A stretch of 64,000 bases of DNA from Halopenitus sp041821145. GTDB taxonomy: Archaea; Halobacteriota; Halobacteria; Halobacteriales; Haloferacaceae. The notes under the pieces are model-generated. The model saw only the letters and a program-made list of their open reading frames with translations, did no database searches and had not been told where the DNA came from. A program made the position numbers and the translations under genes. Where the stretch lies: positions 248,001 to 312,000 of the forward strand of contig NZ_JBGUBC010000002.1 in NCBI RefSeq assembly GCF_041821145.1, read 5' to 3'. Of this stretch, positions 1-8,560 are shown piece after piece (position 1 is the first letter of the stretch; the number at the start of each line of letters is the position of its first letter).

Positions 1-531
1 CGGATCAGTTGAACGGACGCGAACCTCGATCGCATCGAACAGGGAGGTCTGGGCCAACGACAGGTTGTACCGATCAACGAGTGTGTCCGGGTCCCACCGC
101 GGTTCGAAGCCGGTCATGACCTGCTCGTCCTCGCGGTCGGCATACAGCGATGCCTCGATGTCGGCCGGATCGACGCTGAGTCCGTCCGCCGCAGTCTCTA
201 CGGCGAGTTCGCGCTCCGCGGATGTGGTGACACCGACCGATTCGGCGGCCTCGAACGCCTTCCGGCGTGCCCTCCGCGGCGGGAGCGGCGACCGAGTCTG
301 GAAGGTCGCCTCGCGCTCCAGCAGTGCCGCCATCCCTCGAACGAGCTTGAAGTCATCGGCGTTGGCTTCGATATCCTCCAGACGAGCCTCGAGTTCTGCG
401 TATCGTTCGCCCACGTGGCTCCGAAACGTTTCGAGTACGCGGGCCACGAGCCGTCGCTGCTCGCGATCGATGAACTGTGGAGCATACTCACCACCCGCCC
501 TGGAGACGCGGAGATGGTCCTTTCGAAGCAC
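1..531 (-). CDS. Bax1-like DUF790 nuclease, N-terminal part (cut by window start)
   Basis: The minus frame is open from a GTG at 531 to base 1, giving 177 codons with no stop, so only the N-terminus is visible. It starts VLRKDHLRVSRAGGEY and runs through an acidic helical region typical of the DUF790 family. In archaea, DUF790 proteins include Bax1, the nuclease partner of XPB helicase in nucleotide-excision repair. The XPB gene lies just upstream on the same strand, which supports the assignment, but the nuclease active site is outside the window. A TATA-like TTTTACC on the minus strand (about 553-559) suggests its own leaderless promoter. The family call comes from recognition plus context. 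Confidence 0.78.
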   Translation of the reverse strand, partial: MLRKDHLRVSRAGGEYAPQFIDREQRRLVARVLETFRSHVGERYAELEARLEDIEANADDFKLVRGMAALLEREATFQTRSPLPPRRARRKAFEAAESVGVTTSAERELAVETAADGLSVDPADIEASLYADREDEQVMTGFEPRWDPDTLVDRYNLSLAQTSLFDAIEVRVRSTDP

Positions 532-665
532 AGGCGTGTCTCGTCTCGAAATCGGTAAAACCCACCGGATGCGATCGTGGGTACTCGCTGGATACGATCG
601 TGGATGCTCCGGGTCACCCACGAACGGGGGACAATACATTTGTATCCCCGAACGGACCCTCGGGT

Positions 666-1067
666 ATGCGACGACGAGGCGTTCTGACCGCCGCGATCGC
701 GGCGACGTTTGCTGGCTGTGTCGGGGAACGGCCACCCTCCGGTCCCCGCGCCCCGCCGACCGCCGAGACGTCGTCGGATTCCGGATCGACGACTACCGAT
801 CCCCCGCCGGGGTTGCGGCTAGTGGATCGCGACTTCTCCGAGCGAGAGGATGGGATGCTCCTCATCGAGGCGATCGTGACGAACACGGCCCCCGAACAGC
901 GTGCGGGAACGCTCGTCGTAACGGCGGCGACCCCGACCGAGGAAGTCACAAAAACCCGCGATCTGGAGGTCGAACCGGATATCGAAGTCGAGATCGCAAT
1001 CGAATTCGAGTTACCCTACGCGGAGTTCATAAACGGCGGGAGCCTCTCGATGGATATCGAAACGTGA
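666..1067 (+). CDS. small haloarchaeal lipoprotein, function unknown
   Basis: Encodes 133 residues. I chose the ATG at 666 because it opens with MRRRGVLTAAIAATFAGC: an arginine-rich (Tat-like) n-region, a short hydrophobic stretch and a lipobox ending at Cys18, as expected for an exported, membrane-anchored haloarchaeal lipoprotein. After a Ser/Thr/Pro linker the mature part is an acidic beta-rich domain (about residues 50-133) that resembles the FxLYD/DUF-type domains of surface lipoproteins, but I cannot name a family. A small palindrome ATACA-TT-TGTAT (634-645) sits at the expected TATA position. The gene lies in opposite orientation between xpb and bax1. Confidence 0.75.
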   Translation: MRRRGVLTAAIAATFAGCVGERPPSGPRAPPTAETSSDSGSTTTDPPPGLRLVDRDFSEREDGMLLIEAIVTNTAPEQRAGTLVVTAATPTEEVTKTRDLEVEPDIEVEIAIEFELPYAEFINGGSLSMDIET

Positions 1068-1080
1068 TCGTCCACAGCCG

Positions 1081-2421
1081 TCACCGACGTCTCTCCGCGA
1101 CGCGCTCTTCGGCCGTATCCGCGGTGACGAGTTCATACAGGATAGCCCGACCCCCGTCGTCCTTCGGCCGGAGGACCCGTCCGAGTCGCTGGGTGAACTC
1201 GCGTTCGCTTCCCGACCCCGAGAGGACGACGGCGACGTTGGCATCCGGTACGTCGACGCCCTCATCGAGCACGTTCGCTGCGAGTATCCGCGAGTAGGTG
1301 CCGTCACGAAACCGATCGAGGATCTCGCGACGTTCGGGCGTCCCCGTTTCGTTGGTGATCGCCGGCAGCAGAAACCGCTCCGAGAGTCGATACACGAGGT
1401 CCGTGTGTGCCGTAAAGACGATGATCCGATCGTCGCGATGTCGGTCCAACAGCCTTGCGAGCGTCCGCCGTTTGTTCTCGGCGTTCATCATCACCTGACG
1501 AGCCTCCTGTTTGGCCAACAGGGCCTCACGAGCACGCGGGTCCCGGCCCGATCGCATGACCAACTTTCGATAGTCGCTCCCGCTTGAAAGCGTGAGTCCT
1601 GAATCACGGAGATACCGAACGAACGTCCCTTGCCGGTCTTCGTACCGATCACGTTCCTCGTCGGTCAACTCCACCTCGATCCGCCGAACGTCGTAGGGTG
1701 CGAGGTGATCCCCTGCGAGGTCGTCGACCGCGATGTCGTGAACTCGCGGTCCGACCAACTCTTCGATGACGCGATGGGCACCATCCGGTCGTTCGAAGGT
1801 GGCGGTCAGTCCGAGCCGTGCCGGCGCGGCGAGAAGTCGCGCGATGTCGCGATATCGCTCTCCTCCAAGGTGGTGTACCTCGTCGAAGACGACGAACCCA
1901 AAGACGTCGCCGACGTCGTCGGCTTTGAGATACGCGGAGTCGTACGTCGACACCGTGATCGACTCGCGATGCTGTGTTCCCCCGCCAAACCGACCGATCG
2001 GTACCTCGAATTCCCGTTCGAGTTCGCGGACCCACTGTTCGAGGAGGTCGATCGTCGGCACGACGACGAGCGTCGGAACGCCTAGTTCGGCCATTGCGGC
2101 GATCGCGATCACCGTCTTTCCGGATCCCGTGGGTAGTTCCAGAACGCCGCGGTCGTCATTGGCGTGCCACGCGTCACGGGCCTCGCGTTGATACTCCCGC
2201 AACCGGTAATCCGTCGACAGCGACATCACCGGGTGATCGAACACGTCGTCGACGACGGAGACGCCCGCAACCTCGAGCGCCGTCAGGATCTCATCGTAGT
2301 GGACTGCGGGAGCTCTGGCACTATCGATCCGATCGTCGTGTTCGACCCCGGGAAGCGGCGGCAGCTCCTCGTCGGTCTCGATCCGAATGGTCCCGTCCTC
2401 GTAGGTGAGCCGTACGGTCAT
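1081..2421 (-). CDS. XPB/Rad25-type DNA repair helicase
   Basis: Encodes 446 residues, a superfamily 2 DNA helicase of the archaeal XPB (RAD25) group, which unwinds damaged DNA and works with Bax1 in excision repair. The start at 2421 gives the usual haloarchaeal N-terminus MTVRLTYEDG; the open frame continues upstream but looks non-coding. Visible motifs are the Walker A PTGSGKT (97-103), the DEVHH box (180-184), the SAT-equivalent LTATFER and a C-terminal RecA-like domain with QRLGRVLR (motif VI). The partner nuclease gene lies downstream at 1-531, although a lipoprotein gene on the other strand intervenes. Confidence 0.93.
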   Translation of the reverse strand: MTVRLTYEDGTIRIETDEELPPLPGVEHDDRIDSARAPAVHYDEILTALEVAGVSVVDDVFDHPVMSLSTDYRLREYQREARDAWHANDDRGVLELPTGSGKTVIAIAAMAELGVPTLVVVPTIDLLEQWVRELEREFEVPIGRFGGGTQHRESITVSTYDSAYLKADDVGDVFGFVVFDEVHHLGGERYRDIARLLAAPARLGLTATFERPDGAHRVIEELVGPRVHDIAVDDLAGDHLAPYDVRRIEVELTDEERDRYEDRQGTFVRYLRDSGLTLSSGSDYRKLVMRSGRDPRAREALLAKQEARQVMMNAENKRRTLARLLDRHRDDRIIVFTAHTDLVYRLSERFLLPAITNETGTPERREILDRFRDGTYSRILAANVLDEGVDVPDANVAVVLSGSGSEREFTQRLGRVLRPKDDGGRAILYELVTADTAEERVAERRR

Positions 2422-2641
2422 CGGCGCATACGTCCTCTCGAAGATCCACGTATAAAGGCACACCGTCCGGATTGTCGACGGCCGAACGTTCAAACCGGAT
2501 CGGGAGCCACCGAACCCGTGGACGTTCGATCGGCTCGGCGCGGGATGCGGGTGTGTGGTACGGACGCGCCGAGCGTTCCACGAGCGTAGTCCGTCCCACC
2601 TGTTCGCCATGATAAAGGGCCTCCGTCGACGAAGAGAACGT

Positions 2642-3004
2642 ATGCCAGTCGTTGCCTCGATCGTGGCGTTCCTCGTCAGTCTGCTCGTCGGGGGACTCGC
2701 GATCTTCATCGCCGCGAGCATCGTCGTCGACTCGCGAAGCTACGAGCACGCGGTCGTCACCGCGTTGATCGGGGCGATCGTCTGGGCGATCGCCGGCGCG
2801 TTCACTGGCGTTCCGCTCGTCGGGGAACTCCTTCCACTCCTCGCATGGATCGGCGTCATCAAGTGGCGATATCGCGCCTCGTGGATAGACGCCGGAATCA
2901 TGGGATTTCTCGCCTGGGCGGCGGCGATACTCGTGTTGGCGGTCCTTCCGTTTGCCGGCATTGACGCGTTCGGCGTCCCGTTCACTTCGACGACCCAGCT
3001 GTGA
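2642..3004 (+). CDS. conserved haloarchaeal membrane protein
   Basis: Encodes 120 residues with about four hydrophobic segments (roughly residues 3-25, 32-53, 56-72 and 82-105) and almost no soluble domain, so it is an integral membrane protein of unknown function. I use the ATG at 2642 because an AT-rich GATAAAG element at 2610-2616 sits about 27 bases upstream, as expected for a leaderless transcript. An in-frame ATG at 2609 would place that element inside the gene. It stands alone, convergent with the mevalonate-pathway decarboxylase. No conserved catalytic motif is visible. Confidence 0.7.
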   Translation: MPVVASIVAFLVSLLVGGLAIFIAASIVVDSRSYEHAVVTALIGAIVWAIAGAFTGVPLVGELLPLLAWIGVIKWRYRASWIDAGIMGFLAWAAAILVLAVLPFAGIDAFGVPFTSTTQL

Positions 3005-3085
3005 CCGAGGACTCCGCTGTGACTGACGACCTCGCTCTGATCGGATCGATCGAGGTCCCGTGATCGAGCCGGATCATCCCCCGGA

Positions 3086-4078
3086 TCAAAAGATCGATTC
3101 GCTCACATCCAGGACGTGTGCGGGGCCGCCAACCGACCAGACGTCCGTGTCGATCCCGATCTCCGCGATCCGCGATTCGACCTCCTCAACGTAGGGCTCC
3201 CGCGTGTTGACGTACACCGAGGCGCCGGTGTCGGTCGAGAAGTAGACCGGTACGTCCGCCTCTCGGAGTTCTCGAACGGCGTTGAACACCGCGATCGTCT
3301 CGGGTTGCCAGTAGACCCATCCGGCCGGCCCCGTCATCGTCGTCGCCGTCAACGATAGCGAGTCGTGTTCGGCCAACTCAAAGATCCGCTCGAACGAGCC
3401 CGCACGGAGTGCATCGGTCATCTCGATCAACTGACCGTGTACGTGAGCCATCCGCGCATCGAACATGTGACTCGCCTCCGCCTCCCGGTGGGCCTCCTCC
3501 GTCTCCTTGTAGGACGGAACGTGTGCGGCAACGATCCGGAGATCTGATTCGGGATCGAATCCGTCGTCGCCCTCGCCGACTGGAAGGCGGCGAGCACGAC
3601 AGTCCTCGTCGTTGAGTCCTGTCTCGAGGATCGAGTAGGCGCCGGTCACCGCACGGGCCGCCGACGACGATCCACGTCTGGCGACCGTGGATATCTCCGG
3701 CCGGGACATCTCAAGGCCAGCCGCCTCCGTGAGCGCCATCGCCGCCGCTGCGAACCCCGAGGAGGACGACCCGAAGCCGATGTTCGAGGGGAACGAATTC
3801 TCACTTTCAAAGCGGACGGCGTGGTCGAATCCGGACAGATCGCGAACGTGATCGACGACCGAGTCGATCCGTTCTCTCGCTCTCCCCTCCACGTCGTCGC
3901 CGTCGATGCGGAACACGTCCTCATTGGCATCCGGTTCCCACTCGACGGTGGTCGTAGTCGCCGTTGGGGCTGTACAAAGGCTGATGCTGTCGTGATACGG
4001 AAGTCGAAGTTGCTCGTCGCGCATCCCGTGGTACTTGACGAGCCCCTGGATCGGATGCGCTCGTGCCGTGGCTTTCAT
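3086..4078 (-). CDS. phosphomevalonate decarboxylase (haloarchaeal mevalonate pathway)
   Basis: Encodes 330 residues of the GHMP-kinase-fold diphosphomevalonate decarboxylase family. The nucleotide-binding glycine/serine loop appears as FPSNIGFGSSSSGFA (about 96-110), and the family features GLVKYHG (12-18) and a late STDTGASVYVNT are present. In haloarchaea this family is known to decarboxylate mevalonate 5-phosphate to isopentenyl phosphate, which isopentenyl phosphate kinase then phosphorylates to feed archaeal lipid synthesis. The start at 4078 gives MKATARAHP, matching the family's N-terminal length; the longer open frame to 4426 runs antisense to the ferredoxin gene. The exact substrate (mono- or diphosphate) is inferred from the lineage. 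Confidence 0.85.
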   Translation of the reverse strand: MKATARAHPIQGLVKYHGMRDEQLRLPYHDSISLCTAPTATTTTVEWEPDANEDVFRIDGDDVEGRARERIDSVVDHVRDLSGFDHAVRFESENSFPSNIGFGSSSSGFAAAAMALTEAAGLEMSRPEISTVARRGSSSAARAVTGAYSILETGLNDEDCRARRLPVGEGDDGFDPESDLRIVAAHVPSYKETEEAHREAEASHMFDARMAHVHGQLIEMTDALRAGSFERIFELAEHDSLSLTATTMTGPAGWVYWQPETIAVFNAVRELREADVPVYFSTDTGASVYVNTREPYVEEVESRIAEIGIDTDVWSVGGPAHVLDVSESIF

Positions 4079-4216
4079 ATCCGGTATGTTCGGGTAACGG
4101 GGGATTAGCGTTGCGAATGATCGAGGAAATCGACTCCGAAGCCACTGGAGATCGATACCATGACAGGATCGATGCCATGACAAGAGTTTTGCCGCCCGTA
4201 CGCGGATCAGATCGGT

Positions 4217-4543
4217 ATGACCGACTACACCGTCAAGTTCGTCGGGACCGGCGAGACGATCGAGGTATCCGACACGCAGACGATCCTCAACGCCTGTCTG
4301 GAGGAGGGCATCGCCCAGGAGTATTCCTGTCGGGTCGGCATGTGTCTGGCCTGTTCGGCGGAGATCGTCGAGGGCGAGGTGACCCAGCCTGCGGCACGTG
4401 GGCTCACTGACGAGGAGGCGTCCCACTACGCCCTGACGTGTATGGCGCGCCCGAAATCCGATCTTCGACTCGATCGAGGGGTCTATCCTCCGAGCATCGA
4501 GAACGCATCGCCCGGGAACGAACCGTCCGCGGCTGACGACTGA
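4217..4543 (+). CDS. plant-type [2Fe-2S] ferredoxin
   Basis: Encodes a 108-residue soluble electron carrier. Cluster ligands are visible as Cys38, Cys43 and Cys46 in the loop CRVGMCLAC and Cys75 in LTCMARP, the plant/cyanobacterial ferredoxin pattern with a slightly altered loop spacing. An additional Cys27 lies in the preceding helix. Unlike the main haloarchaeal ferredoxin it lacks the acidic N-terminal insertion, so it is a smaller paralogue. It is divergent from the decarboxylase gene and about 100 bases upstream of pyrB; its redox partner cannot be told from context. Confidence 0.9.
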   Translation: MTDYTVKFVGTGETIEVSDTQTILNACLEEGIAQEYSCRVGMCLACSAEIVEGEVTQPAARGLTDEEASHYALTCMARPKSDLRLDRGVYPPSIENASPGNEPSAADD

Positions 4544-4644
4544 CGGTGTACTCGCGGCTCACGACGGCGCCCGGGACCATCCGGAGAACGACTCCGCGGG
4601 ATGACCCGACGGATTCAAGACGGTTCCAACCCGCGAAGTAGACA

Positions 4645-5559
4645 ATGCGTCAGGACCACCTCATCACCGCGACTCAACTCTCGCGGGCGGACATCGAGGC
4701 GGTGCTCGACCGGGCACGGACGATCGACGAGTCACGGTCGGCGTTCACACAGCGATATTCCGGATCCGTGCTCGCGTTGTGCTTTTTCGAGCCGAGCACG
4801 CGAACGAAGATGAGCTTCGAGACGGCGGCAAAGCGGCTCGGTGCCGACACGATCGACATGGGATCGATCGAGTCGTCATCGGTAAAGAAGGGCGAATCGC
4901 TTGCCGACACCGCTCGGGTGATCGAGGGATACGCCGACGCGATCGTGTTGCGCCATCCGAGCGAGGGCTCCGCGAAGATGGCCTCGGAGTTCGTCGACGT
5001 GCCGGTGATAAACGCCGGCGACGGAGCCGGACAACACCCCTCACAGACGCTCCTCGATCTATACACCATCCGGGAACGGCACGGCCTCGACGATCTCACG
5101 ATCGGGATCATGGGTGATCTCAAGTACGGCCGGACGGTTCACTCGCTGTCGGCGGCGTTGACGAACTTCGACGTCCGACAACATTTCATCAGCCCCGAAT
5201 CGCTTCGACTCCCACGGTCGGTTCGGTTCGACCTCCACGAGGCGGGCGCACAGGTCCGCGAACACACCGACCTCGAGGCGGTCCTCTCCGAACTTGATGT
5301 CCTGTACGTCACCCGGATCCAGCGCGAGCGATTCCCCGACGAGAACGAGTACCGGACGGTCGCCGGTGAATACCGGATCGACGAGGAAACGCTCTCTACT
5401 GCCCGTGATGACCTGACGATCATGCATCCACTTCCCCGCGTCGACGAGATCGCACCGACGATCGACGAGACCGATCACGCCCGGTATTTCGAACAAGCAC
5501 ACAACGGCGTTCCGGTGCGGATGGCACTTTTGGATATCCTCCTTGGAGGTGAAGACTGA
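4645..5559 (+). CDS. pyrB: aspartate carbamoyltransferase catalytic chain
   Basis: Encodes 304 residues. The enzyme joins carbamoyl phosphate and aspartate in the first committed step of pyrimidine synthesis. The carbamoyl-phosphate loop FFEPSTRTKMSFETA (47-61), the HPSQ motif in GAGQHPSQTLLD and the late HPLPRVDEI are all present, and the length is standard. The stop codon overlaps the start of pyrI by one base (TGATG), so the two chains of the holoenzyme are translationally coupled. A TATA-like TTCAAG lies about 30 bases before the start. Confidence 0.97.
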   Translation: MRQDHLITATQLSRADIEAVLDRARTIDESRSAFTQRYSGSVLALCFFEPSTRTKMSFETAAKRLGADTIDMGSIESSSVKKGESLADTARVIEGYADAIVLRHPSEGSAKMASEFVDVPVINAGDGAGQHPSQTLLDLYTIRERHGLDDLTIGIMGDLKYGRTVHSLSAALTNFDVRQHFISPESLRLPRSVRFDLHEAGAQVREHTDLEAVLSELDVLYVTRIQRERFPDENEYRTVAGEYRIDEETLSTARDDLTIMHPLPRVDEIAPTIDETDHARYFEQAHNGVPVRMALLDILLGGED

Positions 5560-6029
5560 TGAGTTCCGATCGATCCGAACACGAACTCCGCGTCTCGAAG
5601 ATCCGCAATGGAACCGTGATCGACCACATCGCGGGCGGGCAAGCGCTCAACGTGCTCGCGATCCTCGGAATCGACGGATCCGAGGGATTCGGCGTCTCGA
5701 TCGGAATGAACGTCCCCTCGGATCGCCTCGGCCACAAGGACATTCTCAAGGTGGAAGGCAGGGAGTTGAGCCAATCGGAGGTCGACGTGCTCTCGCTCAT
5801 CGCGCCGGAGGCGACGATCAACATCGTCCGCGAGTATAACGTCGTGGAGAAGAACCGAGTCGAGCCCCCCGAGGAGGTCGTCGGCGTGCTATCGTGTCCA
5901 AACCGAAACTGCATTTCTAATGACTCGGAGCCGGTGGAAACCCGCTTTGAGGTGCTCGATGAGGGGGTTCGCTGTGATTACTGCTCGGAGATCATCCGCG
6001 AGCAGATCGCGGACCACATCGACGTCTGA
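5559..6029 (+). CDS. pyrI: aspartate carbamoyltransferase regulatory chain
   Basis: Encodes 156 residues. This is the allosteric nucleotide-binding chain that assembles with PyrB through a zinc domain. The N-terminal ACT-like nucleotide-binding domain occupies about residues 10-100. The four zinc ligands are Cys113 and Cys118 (CPNRNC) and Cys139 and Cys142 (CDYC), all intact. The gene overlaps the pyrB stop by one base, consistent with fixed subunit stoichiometry. The length matches archaeal PyrI. Confidence 0.97.
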   Translation: MSSDRSEHELRVSKIRNGTVIDHIAGGQALNVLAILGIDGSEGFGVSIGMNVPSDRLGHKDILKVEGRELSQSEVDVLSLIAPEATINIVREYNVVEKNRVEPPEEVVGVLSCPNRNCISNDSEPVETRFEVLDEGVRCDYCSEIIREQIADHIDV

Positions 6030-6071
6030 GGGCGGCGATCGTCGCGTTCGAAACGGTGATCGTCCCGGTAG

Positions 6072-6078
6072 TTTTTAG
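6072..6078 (+). promoter_or_regulatory. TATA-like box of the 31-residue membrane protein gene
   Basis: TTTTTAG lies 24-30 bases before the ATG at 6102, the spacing of a leaderless haloarchaeal promoter. It supports the very short downstream reading frame as a real gene. Confidence 0.5.
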
Positions 6079-6101
6079 CCGTCTCCGACCAACATTCAAT
6101 C

Positions 6102-6197
6102 ATGGCTTCGAAATCAAAACTGGTAGTCGCATTGGTCCTCATAGCCGTCGTATACTTCCTCATCTCCGGCGACAAGGAGCCGGTTGAGGTCGAATAG
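6102..6197 (+). CDS. 31-residue single-pass membrane protein
   Basis: This very short gene encodes MASKSKLVVALVLIAVVYFL followed by a short Lys/Glu tail ending in a stop at 6195-6197. It has one clear transmembrane helix (about residues 7-21), a basic N-terminus and an acidic C-terminus. A TATA-like box stands at the right distance, and the codons follow the usual GC-rich third position. I believe similar micro-proteins recur in haloarchaea, but I cannot name a family or function. It could be a subunit or regulator of a membrane complex. Confidence 0.6.
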   Translation: MASKSKLVVALVLIAVVYFLISGDKEPVEVE

Positions 6198-6294
6198 CCG
6201 ATCCCGTAGGCGACACCGATTCGGTTCCGGATCGCCCGGGTCCGCCGCGCACGCGAACGTCCTTTTTAACACTGCTCGTCGAGTAGCCGGCGGT

Positions 6295-7161
6295 ATGTAC
6301 GGGATCGTCACGCGAAACGCCGACGACGTCACGATGGACCAGTTCGATCGCGGCTTCTATGAGGTGAAAGACGTCACCGGGCGGGCAGCTGATCCTCTCA
6401 CGAACGCGGTGAACATGGTCTCGTGTTTCGGCGATAACGCGGCCGCAAGCCAGAACCCCGATCTGGTTCCGGTTAACGACCGCGGGGAGACGGCGACACG
6501 CGACCGATCTCACTTCGATTGGGCGTACGTCTGTCCGACACATCCGGAGTACCGCGATGGGTTGCTGGAGATCGTCGAGGACTGTGCGGAACGATATCCG
6601 GACGTTCGATTGGACGACGTCGGATTCCCACGGGAAGGGTACTGTCGATGTGACCGGTGTGAACGATCGTTCGCCCGGAGCGACCACGAGGACTGGGCGG
6701 ACTGGCGCGCCGAGGTGATAACGGAGTTCGTCGCGGAGGCCAGCGATCGCATCCCCGGACGAACGTACCTCACGCTGTATCCGGATCCCCACCCGGGACA
6801 CCTGTATGAACGCGCCGGTCTCGACCTCCAGGCACTCACCGAGTACGTCGATGAGTTCGTCGTCCCGCTTTATGACGTCGAGTACGGCACGACCTACTGG
6901 CTCGAGGCGATCGCACGCGGATTCCGATCGCGGCTCGGTGGCGATTACGACATCCATGGTGCCCCGCCACGAACGCCCTTCTCGGTCGAATTGTATGCGG
7001 TCGACGTCGACGTCGACGCGCTCGTGCATGCGACTGAGGTCGCGGAAGTCTACGCGAAGGACGTCTTCTTCGGATACGATGCGGGAAACGCCGCGGCCGC
7101 AGTCCGGCGTAAGGATGCCGACTCACGGGGTGGCGAGACCCACCGACCCGACGATTCGTGA
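6295..7161 (+). CDS. conserved protein, probably glycoside-hydrolase-like TIM barrel
   Basis: Encodes 288 residues. The ATG at 6295 follows a TTTTTAAC box by about 28 bases, so the longer open frame from 6184 is not used. The chain alternates strands and helices with acidic and aromatic residues at strand ends (LDDVGFPREGYC, LTLYPDPHPGHLY, FVVPLYDVEYGTTYW), like hypothetical glycoside-hydrolase-like families. A CxCxxC motif in YCRCDRCERSF suggests a bound metal or a structural knot seen in some of those families. Enzyme activity is unproven. It stands alone on the plus strand. Confidence 0.65.
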   Translation: MYGIVTRNADDVTMDQFDRGFYEVKDVTGRAADPLTNAVNMVSCFGDNAAASQNPDLVPVNDRGETATRDRSHFDWAYVCPTHPEYRDGLLEIVEDCAERYPDVRLDDVGFPREGYCRCDRCERSFARSDHEDWADWRAEVITEFVAEASDRIPGRTYLTLYPDPHPGHLYERAGLDLQALTEYVDEFVVPLYDVEYGTTYWLEAIARGFRSRLGGDYDIHGAPPRTPFSVELYAVDVDVDALVHATEVAEVYAKDVFFGYDAGNAAAAVRRKDADSRGGETHRPDDS

Positions 7162-7204
7162 CTGGACGGTCGATGGTGAACATCGAGACCGTCGATTCCC
7201 GATC

Positions 7205-8470
7205 TCACTCGAGTCGAGCGAGGAGGTTGAGCACGTAGATCGTTCGCAGCATCTCCGCGGACTGTCCCGCCTTAAAGGTAAGACCGTCGGTATCCATGAC
7301 GTGTGAGAGCACGTCCCGTGAGGCGTGTTCGGGAGCCGCGGAGAGACCGGTCCCGTTCGCTTCGGCCCAGCGCATCATCCTGAGATCGGATTTGCTGTCG
7401 CCCATTACGAGTACGAACGGATCGTCGATCCCGAGCACATCGAGTGCGGCCGTGATGCCCTCGACCTTGTTGAGTTCGAGCGAGCTGATCTCGGCTGCGT
7501 CGGCGTGGTAGTAGCCGACGTCGATCAACTCGAAAAGTTCGCGAACGTGATCCGGGATCGCCTCCACGTCGCGGTCACTCATCTCGCCGGCCGCCTCGAG
7601 AACCTCGCTGATCTCCGGATCGAGATGCCCGTAGTGTGTACGCGCCCACTGGCCGCCGATCTCCGGGTCGACGTCGTCCGCTCCGTCCCGTTCGGATCGA
7701 ACGTCAACGACCGCCGCTCCGAGGAGATCGAGCAGGTGGACCAGTCCACGATCGATGACGGTCTCGGCGTCGGAACTTCCCGTCTCGAAGTTCGGCTTGA
7801 GCGTCACGTTGAACTCGTTGCCTTGGAGGTGGCACCCGCGTCGGACCGCCTCCGGAGCTTCCGAGAGAACGCGCGTCCGAACCGACTCGAAGACGGAGCG
7901 GATCTCGTCGCCGAGATCCTCATAGAGGAGCTGCTTCGTTCGCGATCCGTGACCGGGCGTGAACACGCCGTTTCCGGCCTCATAGACGATCGAGAGGGTT
8001 CCGGAGTGGACGAGTTCGTTCCCGAGTCCCTGGATCATGAACCCCTTCACGTTCTCGAGAGTCTGTCCAGTACAGATGACGATCGGCACGCCCCGTTCGT
8101 GAAATTCCGTGAGCAGATAGAGGGTCTCGCGGGGGATCTCGTTGTCGGTCCCGCCGGCCGATCGAAGCGTCTCGTCGACGTCGAGAACGAGCGCGTTGAC
8201 CGCCCGCCCGTACCGATTTAGGAGATCGAGGGAGGTGAACGCGATCTCGCGGTTCGCGTAGGCCGCGATCTCCGCGAAGGTGGTGCCTGCGGGAAACGCC
8301 TCACGGATCGCCGTCTTCCGCTGGTCAAGTTCGTCGCTCGCCTCCTCCCAGTGTTCGAGAGCCACCCGGGAGTCGACGGGCGGAAAGAGGTCGACGAAGA
8401 ACTGGTACTCGCGGAGGGTCTCCGTGTCGAACTCCTCGTAGAGACGATACAGAAGGTCGTACCGTTCCAT
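7205..8470 (-). CDS. HAD-superfamily phosphatase with N-terminal extension
   Basis: Encodes 421 residues. The HAD nucleophile motif LVLDVDETL is at about 95-102 (Asp97, Asp99), motif II is in VPIVICTGQT, and the Mg-binding motif GDSKSDLRMM is at about 365. The cap region in the middle resembles Cof-type/sugar-phosphatase caps. The first 85 residues are a helical extension not typical of Cof phosphatases, so this may be a haloarchaeal subfamily. The natural substrate is unknown. The gene is followed by an unrelated gene on the opposite strand. Confidence 0.75.
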   Translation of the reverse strand: MERYDLLYRLYEEFDTETLREYQFFVDLFPPVDSRVALEHWEEASDELDQRKTAIREAFPAGTTFAEIAAYANREIAFTSLDLLNRYGRAVNALVLDVDETLRSAGGTDNEIPRETLYLLTEFHERGVPIVICTGQTLENVKGFMIQGLGNELVHSGTLSIVYEAGNGVFTPGHGSRTKQLLYEDLGDEIRSVFESVRTRVLSEAPEAVRRGCHLQGNEFNVTLKPNFETGSSDAETVIDRGLVHLLDLLGAAVVDVRSERDGADDVDPEIGGQWARTHYGHLDPEISEVLEAAGEMSDRDVEAIPDHVRELFELIDVGYYHADAAEISSLELNKVEGITAALDVLGIDDPFVLVMGDSKSDLRMMRWAEANGTGLSAAPEHASRDVLSHVMDTDGLTFKAGQSAEMLRTIYVLNLLARLE

Positions 8471-8560
8471 ACGGGTGCGTCACGCTCGGGGGTTAAGAAC
8501 GTACTCAACCGTCGACTGGAATCCGGATACCGCCGACACCGATCCGCGTGGGTCGGGAAC

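Noticed and set aside
65..1297. 410-codon plus-strand frame at the window start
   Set aside because: It covers bax1, the lipoprotein and the end of xpb in a non-coding frame. The translation is Ser/Arg-rich without any recognisable segment.
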